Shown in pieces: positions 38,695-46,891 of a DNA stretch of 64,000 bases (its first letter is position 1; every line of letters begins with the position of its first letter). This DNA is from Terriglobia bacterium (GTDB lineage Bacteria > Acidobacteriota > Terriglobia > Bryobacterales > Bryobacteraceae), in the NCBI GenBank assembly GCA_021325235.1, contig JAJPHN010000006.1:62001-126000 (forward strand), written 5' to 3'. The translations under genes and the position numbers were made by a program. The notes under the pieces were generated by a model. That model was not told where the DNA came from. It saw only the letters and a list, made by a program, of their open reading frames with translations, and searched no databases.

Positions 38695-39935
38695 TAGAGT
38701 ACGGCCGCCTCCGGCACCGGCGGGCTCACACGCGGATCATGCAGCGGCAGCAGCGGACGCCGGCGCAGCTGACGCATATAGGCGAATACCCAGATGCCGC
38801 CCAGCCCGATGAAGGCGGCGAAATCCGTCCAGTACAGTGCAAAGCCCGGCGCGGTATGGAGCGGATTGCTGTGGCTCGCGTTGCGGAACGTCGGAGCGAC
38901 GATCCAGAAGATATCGACGATGCGCGCCAGCAGCAGCCAGATGCAGATCTTGATTAATCTGCGCGGATCGCGCTTGCGAGCCTGCGAAAGCAGCGCGAGG
39001 AAGGGAACCAGGAACATGGTCAGCGCCACAACCAGCGCGAACCACTTCCACGGGCCGGCCACACGGTCCAGGTACCACACCAGTTCCTGCGGCAGGTTTG
39101 CCGGCCAGACGATAATCAACTGCGAGGCCGTCAGATATGTCCAGAATATCGTGAAGGCGAACATCATGTTGCCCAGATCATGCAGAATCTTGGGGTTGAT
39201 GCGGCCACCGAAGCGATCTTCTTTGGAAGCCAGTATGATCGCCATGTTGACCAGCGCGAAGGTTTGCAGAACGTCGCCGATCAGGATCATGGCGCCGTAC
39301 ACGGTCGAGAAGAACTGCGTGTCGGTCGAGAGAATCCAGTCGATATAGGCGAAGGTCATCACCATGGTGAAGACCAGCACACCCGGTGCGGCGAAGGCCC
39401 GCATCCGCTCTCGCAGCGTGGGGTCGCCCGTGCGGTCCTGTTCATCGGACCAGCGGTTCATGCGCCAGCCCCAGAACGCCATGATCACGAAGTAGCCGAT
39501 CATGCGTACGATGAAAAACGGCACGTTCAGGTACGGCTGTTTGTGACGCAGTACGGCGTCATTGGCAACGATGTCCGGGTGCGTCCACGGATACAGGTAC
39601 TTCATGCCGAGCAGCAGCACGAGGGTGTAGAGAAAGACCAGCGGCAGCGTGCGCATTGCTGCTTCGAGAAATCGCCGCGCCGTCACTTGCCAGCGGCCGC
39701 CTACCGTATTGCCCATCAGCAGCACGCCCAGCCCGCCGAACGCGAATCCGCTCCAGTAGATGTAGGCGAACAGGTACGACTGGAAAAAATGCGCGGCGTT
39801 GCTGAAGTAGCCGGCGGCGCAAAGCAATAGCCCCAGCACGCCGACGACACCCGATACATTCTCGACCGTTGCGGCCTTAGCCGGAAGCCGGAAGTCCGGT
39901 ACCGGAAAGTCTTCCGCGTGTAAATGTTGACTCAC
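38694..39935 (-). CDS. actF: Alternative complex III subunit ActF (NrfD/PsrC-like quinone-site protein)
   Basis: This 413-residue polytopic protein has about ten membrane helices and is paralogous to ActC. In ACIII the ActC/ActF pair forms the membrane quinol-oxidation unit. A GTG at 39935 overlapping the actE TGA (GTGA) fixes the start at MSQHLHAEDF. Upstream readings in this frame would overlap actE extensively and are arginine-rich shadow sequence. Helices include GVVGVLGLLLCAAGYF and FLVPFLALLSQ. Confidence 0.9.
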   Translation of the reverse strand: MSQHLHAEDFPVPDFRLPAKAATVENVSGVVGVLGLLLCAAGYFSNAAHFFQSYLFAYIYWSGFAFGGLGVLLMGNTVGGRWQVTARRFLEAAMRTLPLVFLYTLVLLLGMKYLYPWTHPDIVANDAVLRHKQPYLNVPFFIVRMIGYFVIMAFWGWRMNRWSDEQDRTGDPTLRERMRAFAAPGVLVFTMVMTFAYIDWILSTDTQFFSTVYGAMILIGDVLQTFALVNMAIILASKEDRFGGRINPKILHDLGNMMFAFTIFWTYLTASQLIIVWPANLPQELVWYLDRVAGPWKWFALVVALTMFLVPFLALLSQARKRDPRRLIKICIWLLLARIVDIFWIVAPTFRNASHSNPLHTAPGFALYWTDFAAFIGLGGIWVFAYMRQLRRRPLLPLHDPRVSPPVPEAAVL

Positions 39936-40519
39936 TTCATTCCTCCAGCCGGGCCGCCGCCCACCTTGGCGCCGTACTGTTCGGCCACCTGGGGCGGAGC
40001 ATCCTGGCTCAACTGTAGTGCGCGAATATACGCCGCGATGCGCCAGCGATCGTCGGGCGCCACGCGCGAAGCGTAGCTGTACATCGCGCCAAAACCGTTC
40101 GTCATCACGTCGAAAAAGTGTCCGATCGGTGCATTCACCAACCGCGGATCCAAATAATTCGGCGGCTGACGCAAACCGCGGCTGACGACCATGCCGTGGC
40201 CGTTGCCAAGCCTTCCATGGCAGGGCGAGCAATAGATATTGAAGCGCTCCTGCCCACGTTTGACATCCGCCTGCGTGATCTGAATCGGGAAATAATCGAT
40301 GTCTTTACCGTTCACCTTGCCGGTGAAGCGCGCTTCATCAATACGAAGCTGACCGCGGGCCACCGTATCGCGAATGGTCGGCCGCTCCGATCGGCCATCA
40401 CCGAAGAAATCGGTCGCAGCAAACGGCTTGTAGCGCGGTTGATTGTGCATGTCCTGCCGGCAGGCTGTGGTCACGAGCGTTGCGCCAAGCAGAACCAGGC
40501 CGAGTTTATGCCGGAACAA
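39932..40519 (-). CDS. actE: Alternative complex III subunit ActE, mono-heme cytochrome c lipoprotein
   Basis: The 195-residue exported protein has a lipobox-like leader ending in TTAC (C20), one heme motif CSPCH in RFNIYCSPCHG, and a late methionine candidate in AMYSYAS. ActE carries electrons from the ActB/ActA side to the acceptor cytochrome. It overlaps actD by 14 bases and actF by four. Confidence 0.92.
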   Translation of the reverse strand: MFRHKLGLVLLGATLVTTACRQDMHNQPRYKPFAATDFFGDGRSERPTIRDTVARGQLRIDEARFTGKVNGKDIDYFPIQITQADVKRGQERFNIYCSPCHGRLGNGHGMVVSRGLRQPPNYLDPRLVNAPIGHFFDVMTNGFGAMYSYASRVAPDDRWRIAAYIRALQLSQDAPPQVAEQYGAKVGGGPAGGMK

Positions 40520-41060
40520 GCGTCACCTCTTTTCCACCGAGCCCGCGCAGGAAATCGAGCGTACCGTCGGGTGTAAACTTCGGATCGCGTGACTCGATGC
40601 ACAGAAAAAACTTATCGATTGAGGCGCGCTCAAATTCCGGGATGTTGAACACCGGATGATACGGCTTCGGCAGCCCGTTCATGGCGAACATACTGATCAT
40701 CGCCGTCAGCGCCGAAAGAAGGATCATGCACTCGAAGGTGATCGGAATGTATGCCGGCCAGCTATTGAGCGGGCGTCCGCCGACGTTGTGCGGATAGGCG
40801 ATCACCGTGATCCATTCGAGCAAAGCGAAGCCGCCGATAGCGCCGCAGATGCCGCCGATCAGTACACAGAAAGCCACTTTGTTCCGCTTAAAGCCGATTG
40901 CCTCGGCCAGCCCTTCCACCGGCAGCGGAGCATAAGCGTCCATCTTCCGGAAACCCTCGGCATAGGCCTTTTCGCAGGCCGCAATCAGCTCCTCCGGCGT
41001 ATCGAATTCAGCCATGGCGCCGTGAATATCCTCAAGCGGGCTGAGTTCCAACTGACTCAT
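40506..41060 (-). CDS. actD: Alternative complex III subunit ActD (DUF3341)
   Basis: This 184-residue protein has a soluble N-terminal domain (FDTPEELIAACEKAYAEGF) and two membrane helices (about 65-90 and 103-128), the DUF3341 layout of ActD. It is a structural membrane subunit of ACIII. The start overlaps the actC stop by four bases. Confidence 0.92.
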   Translation of the reverse strand: MSQLELSPLEDIHGAMAEFDTPEELIAACEKAYAEGFRKMDAYAPLPVEGLAEAIGFKRNKVAFCVLIGGICGAIGGFALLEWITVIAYPHNVGGRPLNSWPAYIPITFECMILLSALTAMISMFAMNGLPKPYHPVFNIPEFERASIDKFFLCIESRDPKFTPDGTLDFLRGLGGKEVTLVPA

Positions 41061-42472
41061 TGCGCCTCCAACAATTCCTGCCGCTCGTGCGCCTCATGAT
41101 GCACCACCTCGCGCACTTCGAAGATCGAAATCGAAGGAAGCATGCGCACAAACAGGAACATCAGTAACAGGAAAAATCCAATCGTGCCGGCGTAGGTGCC
41201 CCAGTCGTACTTGGTCGGGATGTACATGCCCCAGGACGATGGCAGGAAGTCGCGATGCAGGCTCGTGACCACGATGACGAAGCGCTCCAGCCACATGCCG
41301 ATGTTGATGATGATCGACAGCACCCATACCGCCCAGATCGTCTGCCGCACCTTCTTGATCCAGAGCAGCTGCGGAATCGCGATATTGCAGGCGATCAGCA
41401 TGGCGTAAGTAAAGCCGTATGGGCCCGTCATGCGGTTCCAGTACATGAAGCTCTCGTACTTATCGCCGCTGTACCAGGAGAAGAACGCCTCCATCGAATA
41501 CCCGTAGGCGACGATCAGGCCGGTGCCGAGCATCAGCTTGGCGGCTGATTCGATATGCCGCAGCGTGACCAGATCGCGCATGTTGTACCAGGCGCGCATC
41601 GGAATGATCAGCGTGAGCACCATCGCAAAGCCGGAATAGATCGCGCCGGCGACGAAGTAGGGCGGGAAGATCGTCGTGTGCCAGCCGGGGATGATCGAAA
41701 TCGCGAAGTCGAAGCTGACGACCGTGTGCACGGAAAGCACGAGCGGCGTTGCCAGGCCGGCGAGCAGCAGATACGCTTTCTGATACCGGTGCCAGTGGAT
41801 CGCAGAACCGCGCCAGCCCAGCGCCAGCACCGCATATATCTTCTTCTGCCACATCTTGGGCGCGATGTCGCGCATCGTGGCAAGATCCGGAACAAGGCCG
41901 ATGTACCAGAACACCAGCGAAACCGTTCCGTACGTTGAGACCGCGAAGACGTCCCATTCGAGCGGGCTGCGCGGCTGCGGCCAGAGCCACATCGAATTGG
42001 GGTAGGGAAACAACCAGTACGCGAGCCATGGCCGTCCCAGGTGCAGGATCGGGAACATGCCGGCGCAAGCGACTGCGAAGAGCGTCATTGCTTCCGAGAA
42101 GCGGTTAATCGATGTTCGCCAGTCTTGTTTTAAGAGGAAAAGAATCGCCGAGATCAGCGTGCCCGCGTGGCCGATACCGATCCACCACACAAAGTTAACG
42201 ATCGCGAATCCCCAGCCGATCGGAATGTTGACGCCCCACGTGCCGATCCCGCGAAAGAACAGCACGTACATGCAGAACATCAGGATGTTGACAAAGATGA
42301 ACGAGATGAACGCGCCGACCAGCCACTTCTTGGGCGAATTCACCAGCGGCAGCAGTACCACGCCGCCAATGCGCTCGCTGACCGATTGATAGTCGTGTCC
42401 GGGGCTCAGGATCCGATTGGGCCCCGGATCCGGAATCTGCTCTGGCGGCAGCTCGATCTTTTCAGTTATCAC
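41057..42472 (-). CDS. actC: Alternative complex III subunit ActC (NrfD/PsrC family)
   Basis: This 471-residue integral membrane protein has about ten helices and is the NrfD-family quinol-binding subunit next to the Fe-S subunit ActB. Characteristic segments include WGFAIVNFVWWIGIGHAGT and ILHLGRPWLAYWLFPYPN. It donates quinol electrons toward the Fe-S chain of ActB. It overlaps its neighbours by four bases on each side. Confidence 0.94.
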   Translation of the reverse strand: MITEKIELPPEQIPDPGPNRILSPGHDYQSVSERIGGVVLLPLVNSPKKWLVGAFISFIFVNILMFCMYVLFFRGIGTWGVNIPIGWGFAIVNFVWWIGIGHAGTLISAILFLLKQDWRTSINRFSEAMTLFAVACAGMFPILHLGRPWLAYWLFPYPNSMWLWPQPRSPLEWDVFAVSTYGTVSLVFWYIGLVPDLATMRDIAPKMWQKKIYAVLALGWRGSAIHWHRYQKAYLLLAGLATPLVLSVHTVVSFDFAISIIPGWHTTIFPPYFVAGAIYSGFAMVLTLIIPMRAWYNMRDLVTLRHIESAAKLMLGTGLIVAYGYSMEAFFSWYSGDKYESFMYWNRMTGPYGFTYAMLIACNIAIPQLLWIKKVRQTIWAVWVLSIIINIGMWLERFVIVVTSLHRDFLPSSWGMYIPTKYDWGTYAGTIGFFLLLMFLFVRMLPSISIFEVREVVHHEAHERQELLEAQ

Positions 42473-45400
42473 GCTGACCTCTTGTTGCTCTTTAGCGCTT
42501 CATTCGAATTGCGAACATAACCCAGATACTGTGTCCGCGGATGCGTATTCAGATCGTCGAGCAGTCCGTACTTGCGCGGCAGCTGCTGCGATTTTGCGAC
42601 CTTGCTGCCTTTGTCGTTCAGATCGCCGAATGTGATCGCCTCCGTCGGGCAGACCTGCTGGCATGCTGTGAGAATTTCGCCGTCTCGCACCCGCCGCCCT
42701 TCTTTGTCGCTGGTGATCTTGGCTTCCTGAATACGCTGCACGCAGTAAGAGCACTTCTCCATCACGCCGCGGCTGCGCACCGTCACATCCGGATTACGAA
42801 CGCCGTACAAGCTCTCCGTGTTCCAGTCCGAGTAGAGATAGAAGTTGAACCGTCGCACTTTATAGGGGCAGTTATTCGAGCAGTACCGGGTGCCCACGCA
42901 GCGGTTGTAGACCATCTCGTTCAGTCCCTCGTTGCTGTGGACCGTTGCTGCCACCGGACAGACCACTTCGCACGGCGCATCTTCGCAGTGCATGCACGGA
43001 ATCGGCTGGTTGTACATCTCGGGCTGATCGAGGTCGCCCGAGTAATAGCGATCCACGCGAATCCAGTGCATGTGACGTCCACGCGCGACCTGATCCTTGC
43101 CGACCACCGCGATGTTGTTCTCCGCCTGGCACGCGATGATGCAGGCGCTGCAGCCGGTGCAGACGTTCAGATCGATTGTCATGCCCCACTTGTAGCCTTC
43201 GTACGGCCACTTCACGTCTTTGTACAGGCTTTCCGAATAAGGCTGCGGCTTTTCGAAGCGCGTCGGGAAGTTCGGATGTTCGCGGTATTCCGCCAGCTCC
43301 GCGTCACGCACCGGCTCACGTCCGGCCATAGTCTGCGTTTCCTGCGTATTCGCGATCCGGTACTGTTCGCCGGTCTTGGCAACCGAGCCCGCGGCCACAT
43401 ACGGCGTCGACGCATCCTGGATCAGGTAAGCGTTGTAACCGATCTTGTTTCCGACGCGGCCTGAGCCTTCCCGTCCATAACCGAAATAGACCGTGATCGA
43501 ATCTTCGGCGTGTCCCGGGAGCACCCAGGTCGGCCCCACCACGCTCTTGCCGTTTACCGTCACGCGCAGCATGTCGCCCTTGTCGACCTTCAGCTGCCCC
43601 GCCTGCTTCGGGCTGATCGCGACGATGTTGTCCCAGGTCATCTTGGTCTGCGGCTTGGGACATTCCTGCAGCCATCCATTATTCGAGTACTTGCCATCGG
43701 CAATCGTCGGGTCGGGCCGGTAGACCACCTCGAGCCCATTCACCGGCTGCTGATCCAGCGCGGGCAGCGCGACTGCGTTGCCTTTGATCGTGCCGATCGC
43801 CGTGTTTGCCAGCCAGCCATCGTGCAGCGAAATCTGCCAGAAGTCGTCGAAATTGCCGCCTTTGTAGCGGTTCTGCCAGTACCCTTTTACGATCTCGTGG
43901 CTGTTCTGGTCCGGCTTTCCGAGCAGAATCGAAATTACTTCATGCGCCGACTTGCCGTTGTAAAGCGGCTCAATCAGCGGCTGCTGTATGGTGATCGTGC
44001 CGTCGAAGGCGCGCGCATCCGACCACGTTTCCAGATAATGCGCTTCGGGAATGTGCCAGTGGCTCCAGCGCGAGGTCTCGTCGAAAAACTGCCCGAGCCT
44101 GACCACCATGCGCGCCTTGCGCATCGCCTGCTGGAAATTGAGCGTCACGGGCGCGGTATACACCGGATTCTGGCCGAGGATCACGAGCGTCTCCACATGC
44201 CCGTTGTTCAGATCGTTGACCAGTTCCTCGAGCGAATGCGTGTTCTCGGGCTCTACGCCCTCCAGTACATTCACCGTGCTGCCGATGTTTCCGAGCGCGG
44301 CATTGATAGCGTATGCGGCAAGATGCACGCTCTCGGGCTGCCACTCGCCGGGGATCACTACCGAGCGGCCTTTATTCTTCTGCAGGTCCTGCGCGACGAT
44401 GTTCACCCAGTCTGGCGCGCCGCCCGGTGCCGAAGCCGATACGCCGCAGGCTGCCGCGAGCTGATACGCAATCGAGGGAACAGCGCTGCTCTTCACCGGA
44501 AAGCGGTGATCGGCCAGCGAGCCACTCACCGACGGCGACGATTCGATGGCGTACAAACGTACCGGTGTCTCGCCATTATCAATCGCGCGCTTCTTTGCAA
44601 ACTGCCGCGCATATCGCAGCGCCGCCGGACCACAGTTTAGGAAATCGGCCTCGAGCGAGACCACCACGTCCGCTTTCGACAGATCGTATGAGACGAATGC
44701 GTTTCGGCCTGCAATCTTTTTGGCCGCGCTCGCAATGGCCGGATTGACGGTTGGATCCGAAACGTACCACTTGCTCGAGGGAAATTGCTGCGCCAGCGAC
44801 TGCATCTGGTCAAGAAACGTCGGCGAAGTCATCGGGCCGCTCAGAATCGCGAGCCCTTCGCCTTTACGCGTTGCCAGTTCCTGTGCCTCTGTGCTGAATT
44901 TGCCCGTGAATTCGCCCCAGGTGCTCAGCCGTCCTTCGTTCAGCACGTTTTCCGATCGGTCCGGATCGTAAACATCGAGCACCGAAGCCTGCTCGAAATA
45001 CGTCGTGGCGCCAAGGCTCGCCGGATGATCCGGATTGCCTTCCACTTTCGTCGGCCGATTCAGATGGCTTTCCACCAGCAGACCGCGCGCATACCCGCCG
45101 GTGGTCATCGCGGTGGCATAAAACAGCGGTACGCCCGGAATCACGTTTTCCGGCTGCCGTACATAGGGAACGATCAGCTCTTTCGGCTGCTTGGTACAAG
45201 CCGCTGCGCCCGCCATCGCGAGCGAGGCCGCCATTACCTTCAGCAAACTGCGCCGGTCAACCCCCTGCGGGATCTGTCCCGATAGCCCGGGGAACTCCTG
45301 CTCCACGTACTCGCGCATCTCTTCGCTTTCGGCAGCTTCGTCGAGCGTGCGCCAGAACTGCGGCCCGCGTCCTTCGGCCAGTTTCTTCCGGAGCTCTTCG

Positions 45401-45495
45401 ATATCGATCCGCTTGCTCGGCTTCTCTACCAGCGCTTCCAGCGGGATCAGTCCGCCGTTCCGCGAGTGTCCATTGTGAGAATGCATGTCGCTCAT
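42469..45495 (-). CDS. actB: Alternative complex III subunit ActB (fused molybdopterin-like and Fe-S subunit)
   Basis: This 1008-residue exported protein has a twin-arginine-like signal near 80 (DRRSLLKVMAASLAMAG). An N-terminal domain homologous to molybdopterin oxidoreductases follows, which in ActB is thought to lack the cofactor. The C-terminal half is a four-cluster ferredoxin-like domain: CTGCSACIIAC, CMHCEDAPCEVVCP, CVGTRYCSNNCP, CSYCVQRI and CQQVCP. It relays electrons from the membrane subunits to the heme subunits. It overlaps actA and actC by four bases each. Confidence 0.95.
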   Translation of the reverse strand: MSDMHSHNGHSRNGGLIPLEALVEKPSKRIDIEELRKKLAEGRGPQFWRTLDEAAESEEMREYVEQEFPGLSGQIPQGVDRRSLLKVMAASLAMAGAAACTKQPKELIVPYVRQPENVIPGVPLFYATAMTTGGYARGLLVESHLNRPTKVEGNPDHPASLGATTYFEQASVLDVYDPDRSENVLNEGRLSTWGEFTGKFSTEAQELATRKGEGLAILSGPMTSPTFLDQMQSLAQQFPSSKWYVSDPTVNPAIASAAKKIAGRNAFVSYDLSKADVVVSLEADFLNCGPAALRYARQFAKKRAIDNGETPVRLYAIESSPSVSGSLADHRFPVKSSAVPSIAYQLAAACGVSASAPGGAPDWVNIVAQDLQKNKGRSVVIPGEWQPESVHLAAYAINAALGNIGSTVNVLEGVEPENTHSLEELVNDLNNGHVETLVILGQNPVYTAPVTLNFQQAMRKARMVVRLGQFFDETSRWSHWHIPEAHYLETWSDARAFDGTITIQQPLIEPLYNGKSAHEVISILLGKPDQNSHEIVKGYWQNRYKGGNFDDFWQISLHDGWLANTAIGTIKGNAVALPALDQQPVNGLEVVYRPDPTIADGKYSNNGWLQECPKPQTKMTWDNIVAISPKQAGQLKVDKGDMLRVTVNGKSVVGPTWVLPGHAEDSITVYFGYGREGSGRVGNKIGYNAYLIQDASTPYVAAGSVAKTGEQYRIANTQETQTMAGREPVRDAELAEYREHPNFPTRFEKPQPYSESLYKDVKWPYEGYKWGMTIDLNVCTGCSACIIACQAENNIAVVGKDQVARGRHMHWIRVDRYYSGDLDQPEMYNQPIPCMHCEDAPCEVVCPVAATVHSNEGLNEMVYNRCVGTRYCSNNCPYKVRRFNFYLYSDWNTESLYGVRNPDVTVRSRGVMEKCSYCVQRIQEAKITSDKEGRRVRDGEILTACQQVCPTEAITFGDLNDKGSKVAKSQQLPRKYGLLDDLNTHPRTQYLGYVRNSNEALKSNKRSA

Positions 45496-46142
45496 CGATG
45501 GCAGGTCACGCAGTCCGTCAAAGACTGTACGTGGTACTCCTTCACAAGCTGGCGGCCCAGTTCCGCCTGATTCGATGGGTAAACGTAGTCGATGTTGAAC
45601 ACTTCCGATTTCGGCCGGATGTAACGCGAGGGGTCGCGATGGCAGTTAATGCACCAGTTCATGTTCAGCGTGTTGACCTTGAACATCAGCGGCATCTCGT
45701 CCACCTGACCGTGGCAGGTCGAGCAGCCGATGCCTTTGTTGATGTGAATGCTGTGGTTGAAATAAACGAAGTCGGGCAGATCGTGCACCCGCGTCCAGGC
45801 GATCGATTTGCCGCTCGACCAGGAATCGCGAATGGGCTGCGTAATGTTGACGTTGTTCCAGATCTGCGAATGGCACGTCATGCAGGTCTCAGTCGGCGGC
45901 AGCCCGGCGTAGTGCGAAGTTTCGACGCCGGTATGGCAGTAGCGGCAGTCGATCCCGTCGTCCTTGACATGGTGTTTATGGCTGAACATGATCGGCTGCT
46001 CGGGCGCTTGCTGGACCCCCGTGGTCCAGTGGCCGCGGTCCATGATGTAGGCCACCGCGAGCGTTGAGCCGAGGAGCAGGACGATCGCGGCGAGCGACAC
46101 CTTCGCGATCGTATTCGAAGCGGGTCGGAACAGTTGTGCCAT
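45492..46142 (-). CDS. actA: Alternative complex III subunit ActA, pentaheme cytochrome c
   Basis: This 216-residue membrane-anchored cytochrome has one N-terminal helix (about 15-32) and five CxxCH heme motifs (66-70, 87-91, 140-144, 164-168 and 211-215), the pentaheme count known for ActA. It is the first gene of the twelve-gene operon and its ATG at 46142 lies 23 bp from the nearer tandem palindrome. No strong ribosome site is visible. The longer reading to 46184 would translate through the palindromes and is not favoured. Confidence 0.95.
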   Translation of the reverse strand: MAQLFRPASNTIAKVSLAAIVLLLGSTLAVAYIMDRGHWTTGVQQAPEQPIMFSHKHHVKDDGIDCRYCHTGVETSHYAGLPPTETCMTCHSQIWNNVNITQPIRDSWSSGKSIAWTRVHDLPDFVYFNHSIHINKGIGCSTCHGQVDEMPLMFKVNTLNMNWCINCHRDPSRYIRPKSEVFNIDYVYPSNQAELGRQLVKEYHVQSLTDCVTCHR

Positions 46143-46164
46143 AGGCGCTGAAAGACTACTCCCT

Positions 46165-46215
46165 GGATGCGACCTCGCACCCACGAAAAGGGATGCGACC
46201 TCGCATCCACCAAAA
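46165..46215. promoter_or_regulatory. Tandem palindrome (two 18-bp dyads, 26 bp apart) in the actA leader
   Basis: The 25-base unit at 46165-46189 is repeated at 46191-46215 with two mismatches. Each contains an 8-bp inverted repeat around two bases; the copy at 46191-46208 is perfect (GGATGCGA / TCGCATCC), the other has one change. On the transcript that change becomes a G-U pair, so two short hairpins are also possible. The dyads sit just downstream of the predicted -10 element, the usual place for a repressor operator. No regulator gene was linked to them. Confidence 0.65.
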
Positions 46216-46219
46216 GCGG

Positions 46220-46250
46220 ATTATATACCCGACCAATGGAAAATTTGCAA
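46220..46250 (-). promoter_or_regulatory. Predicted sigma-70-like promoter of the act-cta operon
   Basis: On the minus strand TTGCAA (46250-46245) is followed by TATATAAT (46227-46220). The spacer is 17 bp to TATATA or 19 bp to TATAAT. It points at actA and lies between tsaB and the tandem palindromes. Confidence 0.6.
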
Positions 46251-46282
46251 CGTCGCAATAACTTTTCTTGTTTTGCGAGAAA

Positions 46283-46891
46283 TCACGCCTCGCGCCAGTG
46301 CAACTCGGCGTCGCTGCGCCGCACATAATTCGCATCGAGTACAGCGGGGTCGAGCCACTTGCCCTGTCCATCCAGTTCGGCGCAGAGAGCAACAGCCGGT
46401 GCAAGCGGCTGATTGGTTCCGTGAATGATTTCGTGCTGGCGCGCAGAACCGAGCGCGGCAAGAAATTCCTCGAGAGGTCCTACGGTTTCTTCAGTGGCGA
46501 GCCGCAACCCCGCATCGTAGACCGCCGTATAGACCTCCGAGCGGCGCGCATCGAGAATGACCGCGCGCAAGCCGGCATTTTTGCCAAACGAAGCCAAAGC
46601 CCTCAGATTCGAGATTCCGCTCACTGGTTTTGCCAAAGCTTCGCCCAGTCCTTTCACCGCGGTTAGCCCGACCCGCACTCCGGTGAACGAGCCCGGTCCG
46701 GCGGCCGCCGCAAAGCAGTCGACCTCTTCGAGGTCAATTTTGGCTTCGTTCCTGCATTTTCCGATCAGACCGAAGAGCAAATGAGCAAAACCACCGGCCG
46801 ATTCGAGCGTGACTGTCGAGACGGTTTCGCCTTTTCTGCGGATTGCCACGCTGGCGAGATTGGATGTTGTATCAACGGCGAGAATGGTCAC
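46283..46891 (-). CDS. tsaB: tRNA threonylcarbamoyladenosine biosynthesis protein TsaB
   Basis: This 202-residue protein of the ASKHA fold partners TsaD in making t6A37 in tRNA. ILAVDTTSNLASVAI opens the fold and AAAAGPGSFTGVRVGLTAVKG is the strongly conserved TsaB motif. The GTG start at 46891 overlaps the TGA of the upstream glycosidase gene (GTGA), so the two are translationally coupled. TsaD and TsaE are not in the window. Confidence 0.93.
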   Translation of the reverse strand: MTILAVDTTSNLASVAIRRKGETVSTVTLESAGGFAHLLFGLIGKCRNEAKIDLEEVDCFAAAAGPGSFTGVRVGLTAVKGLGEALAKPVSGISNLRALASFGKNAGLRAVILDARRSEVYTAVYDAGLRLATEETVGPLEEFLAALGSARQHEIIHGTNQPLAPAVALCAELDGQGKWLDPAVLDANYVRRSDAELHWREA

